Assembly: GCA_958437495.1 (NCBI GenBank)
Contig: CAUBOH010000011.1
Coordinates: 1 to 64,000 of the forward strand
Direction of reading: 5' to 3'
Origin: an uncultured Collinsella sp.
Lineage (GTDB): Bacteria; Actinomycetota; Coriobacteriia; Coriobacteriales; Coriobacteriaceae
DNA length: 64,000 nt
Positions 33,958 to 42,820 of the stretch are shown here, piece by piece (position 1 is the stretch's first letter; each line of letters opens with the position of its first letter). Position numbers and translations under genes: made by a program. The notes under the pieces were generated by a model. That model worked only from the letters and a program-made list of their open reading frames with translations. It ran no database searches and was not told where the DNA came from.

Positions 33958-35628
33958 CTAAACCTCCATGACGACCGGGATGATCATCGGGCGAGTGCGC
34001 GTACGGCTCCAGATAAAGTTGGAGAGCGAGTCGCGCAGGGCCTTGCGAATGGCGTCGGAACCGCTGCTGGTGAAGCTGAACTTGCCCTTCTCGATCGTCT
34101 TCATGATGGACGCGGAGGCATCCTCGGAGAACTGGTCGTCGATGGCAAACGAAACACCGCGGCCCGAGAACTCGATGGCCTCGATCTTCTTGTGCTTAAG
34201 CGAGACGATGGCGACGGCCGTGACCATACCGTCATTGGCGAGCTTCTGACGATCGCGCAGGACGATGGGGTCGGTATCGCCGATGCGCAGACCATCGACG
34301 TAGACGACGCCGGACTCGACGGGCGTGCCGCGCTTGACGATGCCGCCACGCATCTCGAGCGTGTCGCCGTTATCGAGGATAAAGATGTGATCATCCTTGA
34401 TGCCCATCTTACGGGCAAGCTGGGCATGAGCGCGCAGGTGCACGGCCTCGCCGTGAACCGGCATAAAGTAAGTGGGCTTGGCCATGGCCATCAGAAGCTT
34501 GAGCTCCTCCTGGCTGCCGTGGCCCGAGACATGGACGAGGGCGCGATTCTTATCCCACACGTCGCAGCCAAGCTTGGCCAGACTATTGACGACCTGCTGC
34601 ACGGCCTTCTCGTTGCCGGGAACGGGCGTAGCGGACAGGATGACGGTATCGCCCTCGTGGATGGAGAGCGTCTTGTGCTCGCCGTTGGCCATGCGGGACA
34701 AGGCCGACAGCGGCTCGCCCTGCGAACCGGTGCACATGACGACAATCTTGTCGTCGGGCAGGTTGTCAATATCGAAGGCGTCGATGATATCGGCGTCATC
34801 GATGTTGAGGTAACCCAACTCGCGCGCCACGCGGGTGTTGGTGAGCATGGAACGGCCGGTCACGACGACCTTACGACCGCACTTGCGGGCGGCGTCGCAG
34901 ATCTGCTGCAGACGATGGATATGGCTCGAGAACGACGCGACGAACACGCGGCCCGGGGCATTCTTGATGGCATGCAGCAAGCTGGGACCGACCTCGGCCT
35001 CGGACTTGGTAAAGCCGGGAACCGTGGCGTTGGTGGAGTCGGACAGCAGCAGGTCGATGCCCTGCTTGGCAAAGCGGCTGATGGCGGCATAGTCGGGCGT
35101 GACACCATCGATGGGCGTCTGGTCGAGCTTAAAGTCGCCGGTGTGCATAACGGTGCCCTGGTTGGTGCGAATGAACACGCCCAGTGCACCCGGGATGGAG
35201 TGCGTCATCGAGAAGAAGTCGAGCGAGATGCCACCCAGATTGACGTGGCTGCCGCCCTTGACCTCACGGAACTTGGGCGCGCGGATGCGGAACTCGGAGA
35301 GTTTGCCCTCGATAAAGCCGAGCGTGAGCTTGCTCGAGAAGATGGGCACCTTATTGTTGAGGTCCTGCAGCAGGTACGGAAGCGAGCCGGTGTGGTCCTC
35401 GTGTCCGTGGGTGACGACGATGCCGCGGAGCTTCTCCTCGTTCTCCAAAACATACGTGTAGTCGGGGAGCACCAGGTCGATACCAGGCTGAGAATCGTCG
35501 GGGAACATGAGGCCAGCGTCGACGAGCACCATGTCGTCGCCGCACTCGAAGACCGTCATGTTCTTGCCGATGCCATCAAGGCCGCCGAGCGGAATGATCT
35601 TCAAGGGAGATGATTTTTTAGCTGCCAT
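33958..35628 (-). CDS. rnj: Ribonuclease J
   Basis: A 556-residue metallo-beta-lactamase/beta-CASP ribonuclease with 5'-exo and endonuclease activity. The metal motif is H74-x-H76-x-D78-H79 (THGHEDHTGSLP). Further motifs include SDSTNA, FASHIHRLQQI and the C-terminal PVHGEAVHL. The ATG at 35628 is chosen because MAAKKSSPLKIIPLGGLDGIG is the family opening; the frame extends 51 codons further without homology. The AAGGAAA upstream is 13-14 nt away, so the ribosome site is poor. Together with rny and pnp the window holds three of the main RNA-decay enzymes. Confidence 0.96.
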   Translation of the reverse strand: MAAKKSSPLKIIPLGGLDGIGKNMTVFECGDDMVLVDAGLMFPDDSQPGIDLVLPDYTYVLENEEKLRGIVVTHGHEDHTGSLPYLLQDLNNKVPIFSSKLTLGFIEGKLSEFRIRAPKFREVKGGSHVNLGGISLDFFSMTHSIPGALGVFIRTNQGTVMHTGDFKLDQTPIDGVTPDYAAISRFAKQGIDLLLSDSTNATVPGFTKSEAEVGPSLLHAIKNAPGRVFVASFSSHIHRLQQICDAARKCGRKVVVTGRSMLTNTRVARELGYLNIDDADIIDAFDIDNLPDDKIVVMCTGSQGEPLSALSRMANGEHKTLSIHEGDTVILSATPVPGNEKAVQQVVNSLAKLGCDVWDKNRALVHVSGHGSQEELKLLMAMAKPTYFMPVHGEAVHLRAHAQLARKMGIKDDHIFILDNGDTLEMRGGIVKRGTPVESGVVYVDGLRIGDTDPIVLRDRQKLANDGMVTAVAIVSLKHKKIEAIEFSGRGVSFAIDDQFSEDASASIMKTIEKGKFSFTSSGSDAIRKALRDSLSNFIWSRTRTRPMIIPVVMEV

Positions 35629-35816
35629 AGGTGAGTGTGGTTTCCTTTCTTCGAAACGGGTCTGGAACAACCGACGAGGCGCTTCTGGCAAACCGACCGC
35701 CGGGCACATACAACAATGCATCGCAGAGTCGATGCAGTAACCACAGTATGATACCCATTTGCACAACAACAGACCACCCATGCATCAAAGCCCCATCTGA
35801 ACTGGTCTATCCCGCC

Positions 35817-35959
35817 GGTCTGGTGCCATCGGGGGCCGTGGCGGGTTAAGTTTGCTGCTCTACAGTCCTGCGCAAGACGGAAAGCACATTAAGTGCTTTC
35901 CTTTGCGTGCGGAACTCGCGACAAACTTAACCCGCCACGGCCCCCGATGGCACCAGACC
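35817..35959. repeat. Long hairpin repeat, element 1 of a pair
   Basis: A perfect 37-bp inverted repeat (arms 35817-35853 and 35923-35959) encloses a 69-bp centre that has its own stem, GGAAAGCAC with GTGCTTTCC (35879-35887, 35893-35901). The reverse complement of element 2 (36087-36233) shares the centre: CTGCTCTACAGTCCTG and GTGCGGAACTCGCGA are identical in both. No protein is encoded. The pair lies between rnj and pnp, both on the minus strand, and looks like a BIME-type arrangement of REP-like elements. Confidence 0.85.
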
Positions 35960-36086
35960 TGCCAAAAAGGTTCAGGTTTAGTTTGGTCGGTTTATCTGGG
36001 GATATGCCGGGTGTACAGCTATCGACAATTCAGAAAAAAGAAAACTGAATTGACCATCTGACATAATCGCAACCCGCATCCACCAG
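35960..36086. other. Spacer between the paired hairpin repeats
   Basis: This 127-bp spacer holds no gene. One hairpin is visible: CAATTCAG (36026-36033) and CTGAATTG (36045-36052) around an A-rich loop. The segment is AT-richer than its surroundings. Confidence 0.5.
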
Positions 36087-36233
36087 CCCTTTTGCTATTC
36101 CCGGCGGGGGCCGCGGGTAAAGTTTATCGCGAGTTCCGCACGAGCCGGAGAGCACTTAATGTGCTCTCCGTGCGAGCAGGACTGTAGAGCAGGAAACTTT
36201 ACCCGCGGACCCCGCCGCGAATAGCAACAAGGG
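36087..36233. repeat. Long hairpin repeat, element 2 (inverted copy)
   Basis: Imperfect long inverted repeat with arms 36087-36125 and 36194-36233, differing by two mismatches and one bulged base. The centre is the reverse complement of the centre of element 1. Its right arm overlaps the pnp terminator stem (36225-36261), so the element may take part in ending or stabilising the pnp transcript. Confidence 0.8.
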
Positions 36234-36261
36234 CGACCCCTGTCCGGAGTCGCCCTTGTTG
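36225..36261 (-). terminator. Terminator stem after pnp
   Basis: CAACAAGGGCGAC (36225-36237) and GTCGCCCTTGTTG (36249-36261) form a perfect 13-bp stem with an 11-nt loop, 19 bp beyond the pnp stop. The T-rich part lies within the stem, so the exact mode of termination is uncertain. Confidence 0.7.
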
Positions 36262-36280
36262 AGCTGCTTATGTGTAGCTG

Positions 36281-38527
36281 TTACTCGGCGTCGTGGTGAC
36301 GGCGGGGCTTGCGGCCTCCGTTGTCGCCGGGACGGCGCGGACGATCGCTGCGCTCGGAGCGCTCACGACGCGGACGCTCACGGCGCTGGAAGTGCTCGCC
36401 GTCGCCCTCGGAGGCACCCTCGGCGCGAGCCGGGGCCTCGGGCTTGTCCAGGCGATCGAGTGAGATCTTGCCGCGGTCGTCGACCTCGATGACGACAACC
36501 TTGACCTCGTCGCCCACGTTGAGGACGTCCTCGACCTTCTCCACGCGGCCCTTGGCGACGCGGGAAATGTGCAGCAGGCCGTCCTTACCGGGCAGCAGGT
36601 TGACAAAGGCGCCGAAGGGCTGGATGGAGACCACGCGACCGGTGTACTCCTCGCCCGGCTCGGGAACCTTGATGATGAGCTTGATACGCTCGACAGCCTG
36701 ATCGACGGACTCGCCGGTGCCGCCGACAAAGACGGTGCCATCCTCCTGGATGTCGACCGAAGCGCCGGTCTCGTCCTGAATACCGCGGATGACCTTGCCG
36801 CCGGAGCCGATGACGTCGCGAATCTTATCGGTCGGAACCTGGATGGAGACGATGCGCGGAGCGGTGCTGCGCGTGGTGTGGCGCGGCTCGGGGATCACAT
36901 CGAGCATCTTCTGCAGAATGAAGGCACGACCCTCCTTGGCCTGCTGCAGGGCGCGGGCCAGGATGTCGAAGGTAAGACCGGTGGCCTTGTTGTCCATCTG
37001 CAGGGCGGTGATGCCCTCGGTAGTACCGGTGACCTTAAAGTCCATGTCGCCCAGGAAGTCCTCGAGACCCTGGATATCGGACAGGACCACGGTCTTGCCC
37101 TCCTCCTGGATCAGGCCCATGGCGATACCGGAGACCGGGCGCTTAATGGGCACGCCGCCGTCCATAAGGGCGAGCGTGGAACCGCAGGTCGAAGCCATCG
37201 AAGAGGAGCCGTTGGACTCCATGACCTCGGAGACGACGCGGATGGCGTAGGGGAACTCGTTCTCGTCGGGGAGCACCGGAAGCAGAGCGCGCTCGGCCAG
37301 GTTGCCATGGCCGATCTCGCGGCGCTTGGGGCTGCCCATGCGGCCGGTCTCGCCGGTACAGAACGGCGGGAAGTTGTAGTGGTGCATGTAGCGCTTGCCC
37401 TCGGTGGGCTCGATGGTATCCAGACGCTGGCCCTCGTTGAGCATGCCGAGCGACAGGACAGAAAGCACCTGGGTCTGGCCGCGCTGGAACAGGCCGGAGC
37501 CGTGAACGAGCGGCAGGTAGTTGTCCTTCACCATGATGGGACGGATCTCGTCGGCAGCACGGCCGTCGACGCGCTCGCCGGTCTCGACGACCATGGTGCG
37601 CATGGCCTTCTTCTCGAGCTTCTTGAGCGCCACGGGGATCTCGCGCTCCCAAGCGGCCTGCTCCTCCTCGGAGAACTCAGCACGGATGGACTCCTTCAGA
37701 GCCTCGACCTTGCCGATACGGGAGAGCTTGTCGGCGTCGCGCAGGGCAGCAGCCATCTCGTCGTAGTGGGCGAAGATGCGCTTCTGGACCTCCTCGACGG
37801 GCTGGTCGAGCGGGTACTCCTTCTTGACGATGGCGCCGTTGACCTGCTCCCACTCGGCGACGAACTCGTCCTGGGCCTGGCAGAAGGCAGCGAGAGCCTC
37901 CTGGCCAAACTTCATGGCAGCGAGCATGTCGTCCTCGGAGATCTCCTCGGCGCCGGCCTCGACCATCGAGATGAAGTCGGCAGAGCCGCCAAGCTCCAGG
38001 TCCAAATCGGAGTTCTCGCGCTCCTCATAGGTGGGGTTGACGATAAACTCGCCGGTCTCCACGTTGCGGCCGATGCGCACGCAGGCAAGCGGACCCTCGA
38101 AGGGCACGCCGCCGAGCGTCATGGCCAGGGAGGCGCCCATGACGTTGATGACGTCGAAGGGGTTGACCTGGTCGGCGACGAGCGAGGTGGCGACGATGTG
38201 CACCTCGTTGCGGAAACCGTCCGGGAAGCTCGGGCGGATCGGGCGGTCGATCATGCGCGCGGTGAGCGTGGCCTTCTCGCTGGGACGGCCCTCACGCTTG
38301 AGGTAGCCACCCGGGATGCGGCCGGCGGCGTACATCTTCTCGTTGAAGTCGACGGTCAGCGGGAAGAAGTCATAGTTCTTACGCTCCTTGGAGACGACCA
38401 CGGTGTCGAGCATCGTGGTGTCGCCCTGCTTGACCAGACAGGCGCCGGTGGCCTGCTTGGCAAGCTCGCCGGACTCAAAGGTGTAGGTCTTGCCGTACAG
38501 CTCAAAGGTCTTGGATACGAGTGTCAT
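36281..38527 (-). CDS. pnp: Polynucleotide phosphorylase
   Basis: A 748-residue 3'-to-5' phosphorolytic exoribonuclease. Two RNase PH domains are separated by an alpha-helical linker (first about 1-230, second about 320-560; catalytic-core segment DIQGLEDFLGDMDFKVTGTT). Then come a KH domain (about 565-625, with VIGSGGKVIRGIQDETGA) and an S1 domain (about 630-700). The C-terminal tail is Arg-rich (RRERPRRERSERSDRPRRPG). Upstream are rpsO and a leader hairpin next to the ribosome site, the usual setting for pnp autoregulation. Confidence 0.98.
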   Translation of the reverse strand: MTLVSKTFELYGKTYTFESGELAKQATGACLVKQGDTTMLDTVVVSKERKNYDFFPLTVDFNEKMYAAGRIPGGYLKREGRPSEKATLTARMIDRPIRPSFPDGFRNEVHIVATSLVADQVNPFDVINVMGASLAMTLGGVPFEGPLACVRIGRNVETGEFIVNPTYEERENSDLDLELGGSADFISMVEAGAEEISEDDMLAAMKFGQEALAAFCQAQDEFVAEWEQVNGAIVKKEYPLDQPVEEVQKRIFAHYDEMAAALRDADKLSRIGKVEALKESIRAEFSEEEQAAWEREIPVALKKLEKKAMRTMVVETGERVDGRAADEIRPIMVKDNYLPLVHGSGLFQRGQTQVLSVLSLGMLNEGQRLDTIEPTEGKRYMHHYNFPPFCTGETGRMGSPKRREIGHGNLAERALLPVLPDENEFPYAIRVVSEVMESNGSSSMASTCGSTLALMDGGVPIKRPVSGIAMGLIQEEGKTVVLSDIQGLEDFLGDMDFKVTGTTEGITALQMDNKATGLTFDILARALQQAKEGRAFILQKMLDVIPEPRHTTRSTAPRIVSIQVPTDKIRDVIGSGGKVIRGIQDETGASVDIQEDGTVFVGGTGESVDQAVERIKLIIKVPEPGEEYTGRVVSIQPFGAFVNLLPGKDGLLHISRVAKGRVEKVEDVLNVGDEVKVVVIEVDDRGKISLDRLDKPEAPARAEGASEGDGEHFQRRERPRRERSERSDRPRRPGDNGGRKPRRHHDAE

Positions 38528-38540
38528 TGTTCTCCTTTAC

Positions 38541-38563
38541 CCCACAGGCCCCTTGCCTGTGGG
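38541..38563 (-). promoter_or_regulatory. Hairpin in the pnp leader
   Basis: CCCACAGGC (38541-38549) and GCCTGTGGG (38555-38563) form a perfect 9-bp stem 14 bp upstream of the pnp start codon, directly beside AAAGGAGAAC. In many bacteria pnp is controlled by processing of a leader stem; whether this one is a target is not known. Confidence 0.5.
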
Positions 38564-38633
38564 CTTCTCATGTGACGCGGGCCCCCTGCCCCCGCCACGC
38601 TTCAGAGCGTGATTGTTCACGCCCTTACACAAA

Positions 38634-38662
38634 AAGAGCGCCCCGCTGCGCAGGACGCTCTT
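38634..38662 (-). terminator. Terminator after rpsO
   Basis: On the minus strand AAGAGCG and CGCTCTT (38656-38662 and 38634-38640) form the base of a GC-rich stem, followed by TTTTTG. It lies 15 bp beyond the rpsO stop, between rpsO and pnp. Confidence 0.8.
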
Positions 38663-38676
38663 AGCATGTACAAATC

Positions 38677-38955
38677 CTACTGGATGTTGTCGCGGATGCC
38701 CAGAGCCTTGATGAGCTCACGGTACTCGACGATGTCGTTCTTCTTGATGTAGGAGAGAAGACGACGACGACGGCCGACGAGCATAAGCAGACCACGACGG
38801 GTGTGGAAGTCCTTCTGGTGGGACTTCATGTGCTCGGTCAGCTCCTTGATACGCTCGGACAGGATGGCAACCTGAACCTTGGGGTTACCGGTGTCGACCG
38901 GGGTGTTACCGAACTGGGCAGTCAGCTCCGCCTTGCGCTCTTTGGAAACAGTCAT
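38677..38955 (-). CDS. rpsO: Ribosomal protein S15
   Basis: A 92-residue small-subunit protein that binds 16S rRNA early in assembly. Typical segments are FGNTPVDTGNPKVQVAILSE, LTEHMKSHQKDFHTRRGLL and RRRLLSYIKKNDIVEYRELI. The ATG at 38955 follows GAAAGGTG; the frame runs 32 codons further without homology. pnp follows in the same direction. Confidence 0.98.
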   Translation of the reverse strand: MTVSKERKAELTAQFGNTPVDTGNPKVQVAILSERIKELTEHMKSHQKDFHTRRGLLMLVGRRRRLLSYIKKNDIVEYRELIKALGIRDNIQ

Positions 38956-39093
38956 TGTTTCACCTTTCGTTTTACGTCGCCCGCGGGCGACTTGATTCGC
39001 CTCGGACTGGGAAGCCGCCGGTGGAGCGAGCAACCAAGGTCGAGGTACCAACAGGTCGGTATGTTACCACAAGCAGCCTGTGCCTGCGCATCA

Positions 39094-39843
39094 TCACCGA
39101 CCCAACATGAATTCCATCGCACGGAGCCGCTGATCGGTATGTGTTGCCGCCCAGACATGCGAAAGCCCGAGCAAAAACGCCGCAGTATGCGGGTCGATCC
39201 TTTGATCCATAAGCTCGTCGAAGGTCATGCCCATAAGGGCACGCAGCCAGGCGACCTCACCGGTCGACACGAGCTCGGCACCGGGAACGCTCGACGCGCA
39301 CGACCCGCACATGAGACCGCCGGCCTGAGGCGAAAAATACGACAACATAGGGTCGCCGCACGACACACAGGCAGAAAAATCGGGGCGATACCCGATATGC
39401 GACAGCAGCTTAAAGACAAAGGCGGCTACCAAGAGGTCCATGTGCGCCGTATCGAGGCCGCCGCCCACAAGTTCCAAGGCGCGCGAGGAAATGGCAAAGG
39501 TAAACGGGTCCTCAGCATCCTCAAACGAACATACGCGCGCGACCTCGGCGATCGCACTCGCCGCACAGGTCGCCTCGTAATCGGGGGCGGCGCCAAGGGG
39601 AGCCTCCAACAACTCGGCCTGCGACACGATGTCGAGCGAGCGTCCGTGCGCGAGCAGCATATCCACCGTACAGAACAGCTCGCAGCGCGCCGCCAAGCGA
39701 CCGCCAGGCTTGCGCGCGCCCTTTGCCACGGCACGCACCTGGCGGCCCCGCTCGTCAAGCATCGTCAAGATCAGATCGGTTTCCTTGAGCTTGGTCTTGT
39801 CGAGGACGAGCACTTTCGTGCGATATGTGCGAGAACCTGCCAT
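39094..39843 (-). CDS. recO: DNA repair protein RecO
   Basis: A 249-residue recombination mediator that loads RecA on single-stranded gaps with RecF and RecR. The N-terminal OB fold opens TYRTKVLVLDKTKLKETDLI, and the helical C-terminal part has zinc-ligand pairs CVSCG and CGSC. It starts 14 bp after the era stop. A ribosome site is not obvious. Confidence 0.95.
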   Translation of the reverse strand: MAGSRTYRTKVLVLDKTKLKETDLILTMLDERGRQVRAVAKGARKPGGRLAARCELFCTVDMLLAHGRSLDIVSQAELLEAPLGAAPDYEATCAASAIAEVARVCSFEDAEDPFTFAISSRALELVGGGLDTAHMDLLVAAFVFKLLSHIGYRPDFSACVSCGDPMLSYFSPQAGGLMCGSCASSVPGAELVSTGEVAWLRALMGMTFDELMDQRIDPHTAAFLLGLSHVWAATHTDQRLRAMEFMLGR

Positions 39844-39857
39844 ATGCGTTGGAAAGG

Positions 39858-40928
39858 CTAGTCTTCGGCGTTATACCCAAAGCGGCGGATCTGGGCCTCA
39901 TCGTCGCGCCAGCCGGCCTTGACCTTCACGTCCAGCTCCAAAAAGACCTGCGTGCCAAAGATGCGCTCAAGATCGCGACGGGCGTCGATACCGATATGCT
40001 TGATCATCTCGCCGCCCTTGCCGATGATGATGCCCTTTTGGCCCTCGCGCTCTACGTAAATGGTGGCGTGCACGCGCAGCACCTTCTTGGTCTGCTCGAG
40101 CGCATCGCAGATCACGCCAACGGAGTGCGGGATCTCATCGCGGGTGCGGCGCAAGACCTTCTCGCGCACAAACTCGGCAACAAGCGTCTCGTCGGAAGCA
40201 TCGGTACCCATGTCCTCGGGGAACCAGCGCGGGCCCTCGGGCAAAAAGTGCGCAACGGTCTCGATGAAGGCGTCGACGTTGAAGTTCTTCACCGACGAGG
40301 TCACGATCTCGTCGTCGAATTCCATAAGCTCATGCGCTGCCTTGAGCTGCTCCATGACCTGCGCGGGGTCGGCCTCGTCAGCCTTGGTAAGCACCAAAAC
40401 CTTCTTGCAGCGAGCGCATCTGACGCGCTCGGCAACCCAAGCGTCTCCCCTGCCGATGGGCTTGGTGGCATCAATCAAAAACGCGACGACGTCAACGTCG
40501 TTGAGCTCGAACAGGGCGCTTTTGTTGAGCTCGGAGCCCAGACCATCTTTGGGCTTATGGATACCCGGGGTATCGACAAAGACCAGCTGGTAGCCGGGAC
40601 GGTTAACCACGGCGCGCATGCGTTGGCGAGTCGTCTGGGCCACCGGCGAGGTAATGGCGACCTTTTTGCCATAGCAGGCGTTGAGCAGCGTGGACTTACC
40701 GGCGTTGGGACGACCGACCAGGGCCACAAAGCCGCTGCGGAAACCTGGCTCCACATCGCCAAAGCCCAGAGACGGCTCGTCCTCGTCACATAGGGCGTCG
40801 AGCTCCTCGTCGCTCATACCCTCAAACGGGTCGAATTCCTCGACCTCGCCGAGCGAATCGGCATCCTCGACCTCTTCCAGAACCTCGTCGTCCAGAACCT
40901 CATCGGTAGGCTGCGTATTATCGGACAT
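39858..40928 (-). CDS. era: GTPase Era with acidic N-terminal extension
   Basis: A 356-residue GTPase needed for 30S ribosome maturation. G1 is GRPNAGKST (72-80), followed by DTPGIHKPKDGLG, the NKxD-like TKAD and a C-terminal KH domain (GIIIGKGGEMIKHIG) that binds the 3' end of 16S rRNA. The N-terminus carries about 60 extra residues dominated by Asp and Glu, which Escherichia coli Era lacks. AAAGGGAT precedes the ATG. Neighbours ybeY and phoH also belong to ribosome/RNA quality control. Confidence 0.97.
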   Translation of the reverse strand: MSDNTQPTDEVLDDEVLEEVEDADSLGEVEEFDPFEGMSDEELDALCDEDEPSLGFGDVEPGFRSGFVALVGRPNAGKSTLLNACYGKKVAITSPVAQTTRQRMRAVVNRPGYQLVFVDTPGIHKPKDGLGSELNKSALFELNDVDVVAFLIDATKPIGRGDAWVAERVRCARCKKVLVLTKADEADPAQVMEQLKAAHELMEFDDEIVTSSVKNFNVDAFIETVAHFLPEGPRWFPEDMGTDASDETLVAEFVREKVLRRTRDEIPHSVGVICDALEQTKKVLRVHATIYVEREGQKGIIIGKGGEMIKHIGIDARRDLERIFGTQVFLELDVKVKAGWRDDEAQIRRFGYNAED

Positions 40929-40940
40929 GAGAATCCCTTT

Positions 40941-41318
40941 CTAAATAAAGCCAAGCGCGTGGGCAAAGACCAGCAGGCCCACGATTGCGGCGGTGATGGA
41001 AAGAACGTAAACGGAAGCGGCGGCGATATCCTTGGCGCGCTTCGCCAGCGGATGAAGTTCCTGGGTCGCCAGGTCGACGATCGCCTCCATAGCGGTATTG
41101 CACAGCTCGCCGTGAATCACCAGGCCGCAGCAGATGATAACCGTGGCCCACTCGGCAATGTCGAGGCCGACAATGCAGCCGGCAATGACGGTACACACGC
41201 CCGCCGCGAGCATGACCTTGATGTTACGCTCAGTTTTAACGGCGGTGACAAAGCCCTCCATGGCGTAGGAGAACGACTTTAAAAAGGACGGATGGTCCTT
41301 GTTCGATCCGGGAATCAT
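40941..41318 (-). CDS. dgkA: Diacylglycerol/undecaprenol kinase
   Basis: A 125-residue membrane kinase with three helices. The family motif GELCNTAMEAIVDL is followed by LAKRAKDIAAASVYV. In Gram-positive bacteria this type usually phosphorylates undecaprenol or recycles diacylglycerol. It sits 9 bp after ybeY and 12 bp before era, the common ybeY-dgkA-era order. Confidence 0.94.
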   Translation of the reverse strand: MIPGSNKDHPSFLKSFSYAMEGFVTAVKTERNIKVMLAAGVCTVIAGCIVGLDIAEWATVIICCGLVIHGELCNTAMEAIVDLATQELHPLAKRAKDIAAASVYVLSITAAIVGLLVFAHALGFI

Positions 41319-41327
41319 AGACGGCTC

Positions 41328-41837
41328 CTAGTCGTGGGCATGGTTGGTGATGGGACCGACGTGAACCAACTTGGGGTCCTCGCCGCGCTCGAGCGCCAGA
41401 TCGCGCAGGATGGCATCCTCACGGGCCTCCATGACCTCGGCCTCGTCGTCCTCGATGTGGTCATAGCCCAGCAGGTGCAGCATGCCGTGCACGAGCATCA
41501 GCCGGCACTCGTCGGCGGGACTGTTACCAAAACCGGGAGCCTGACGAGCGATGACCTGCGGCGCCAAGATAATATCGCCGAGCTCGATCGTCTCGTCGGC
41601 GGGAATGTCCTCGTCAAAGGCAGAGTCGCACTCAAACGAGAGCACATCGGTGGTACGGTCGATACCGCGCCACTCGTGGTTGAGCTCATGCATCTCGTCC
41701 TCGTCGACATACGAAAGGGAAATCTCGACTTCACGCTCAACGCCCTCGGCGGAAAGCACGAACTGGCAGATGTGCTCCACTTCCTGAGCATCGAGCAGCG
41801 TATCGAGCTCGGCATCGTTGCTGATCAATAAACTCAA
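41328..41837 (-). CDS. ybeY: Endoribonuclease YbeY
   Basis: A 169-residue metalloenzyme involved in rRNA maturation. The zinc motif HGMLHLLGYDH is present, and TDVLSFECD is the conserved core strand. The start is TTG at 41837, overlapping the phoH stop (TTGA), with AAAGGAG at good distance, which supports it. The N-terminal region up to about residue 30 is less conserved. Confidence 0.96.
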   Translation of the reverse strand: MSLLISNDAELDTLLDAQEVEHICQFVLSAEGVEREVEISLSYVDEDEMHELNHEWRGIDRTTDVLSFECDSAFDEDIPADETIELGDIILAPQVIARQAPGFGNSPADECRLMLVHGMLHLLGYDHIEDDEAEVMEAREDAILRDLALERGEDPKLVHVGPITNHAHD

Positions 41838-42820
41838 CAGGACTCCTTTCGGTCGCGCGAACGCTGCTCACGCACGTCATCATACGCATCATAGGCCTCG
41901 ACGATCCTGCCCACCAGGGCATGGCGCACCACATCGGCGCGCTCCAGGTGCGAAAACGCCACATCGTCGACACGGCCCAAAATCTTCTCGACATCGGCCA
42001 GGCCGCCGCGACGACCCACCAGGTCGCGCTGGCTCAGATCGCCGGTAATCACAAACTTTGAGTTAAAACCCAGACGCGTCAGGAACATCTTCATCTGCTC
42101 AGGCGTCGTGTTTTGTGCCTCATCGAGTACCACGAAGGCGTCGCTCAGTGTTCGGCCGCGCATGTAGGCGAGCGGGGCAATCTCGATCACGCCACGCTCC
42201 ATGAGCTCGTCGGTGCGCTCACGGTCCATCATGTCAAACAGGGCATCGTAGAGCGGACGCATGTAGGGGTCGATCTTTTCCTCGAGGGTGCCGGGCAAAA
42301 AGCCCAAATTCTCCCCCGCCTCGACAACGGGCCGCGTAAGGACCAGGCGACCCACCTCATGGCGCTTGAGCGCGGCGACGGCGAGCGCCATGGCTAGATA
42401 GGTTTTACCGGTACCGGCGGGGCCCAGGCCAAACGTGATGGTATGCGAGCGGATGGCGTCAACATAGCGCTTTTGGCCGAGCGTCTTGGGACGAATGACG
42501 CGGCCGCGATACGACAGCAGCACGTCATCGCGCAGCGACGAGGCGTCGTGCTCGCCATCGCGCAGAACAGCCAAGCAACGCGAGACGTCGTCGGCAGACA
42601 GCGTGCGACCAGCAGCCGCCTCACGAAAAGCATGTTCGAAAAAATGCGCCACGAGTTCGACCTCGTCCGGGTCGCCGCTCACGGCAATCTGGTCACCGCG
42701 CGCAACCACATGGGCGCGAACCAAGCCTTCGACCGAGCGAAGGACAGCGTCGCCGGCACCCAAAACGCGCGAGGGGTCAATCCCCTCGGGAACGGTAAGT
42801 CTAATCTTCGAGGCTTCCAT
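41834..42820 (-). CDS. phoH: PhoH-like ATPase
   Basis: A 328-residue ATPase. Walker A is GPAGTGKT, followed by LTRPVVEAGENLGFLPGTLE and VVLDEAQNTT. The N-terminus up to about residue 110 is a KH-like region. The ATG at 42820 is preceded by GGGAGGTCC; it overlaps the mtaB 3' end by 20 nt. PhoH is regularly encoded next to ybeY and is thought to assist RNA turnover. Confidence 0.95.
   Translation of the reverse strand: MEASKIRLTVPEGIDPSRVLGAGDAVLRSVEGLVRAHVVARGDQIAVSGDPDEVELVAHFFEHAFREAAAGRTLSADDVSRCLAVLRDGEHDASSLRDDVLLSYRGRVIRPKTLGQKRYVDAIRSHTITFGLGPAGTGKTYLAMALAVAALKRHEVGRLVLTRPVVEAGENLGFLPGTLEEKIDPYMRPLYDALFDMMDRERTDELMERGVIEIAPLAYMRGRTLSDAFVVLDEAQNTTPEQMKMFLTRLGFNSKFVITGDLSQRDLVGRRGGLADVEKILGRVDDVAFSHLERADVVRHALVGRIVEAYDAYDDVREQRSRDRKESC

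Noticed and set aside
33769..35613. 614-residue plus-strand open frame
   Set aside because: Antisense to rnj; no recognisable motif.
36569..38575. 668-residue plus-strand open frame
   Set aside because: Antisense to pnp; a shadow of its codon pattern.
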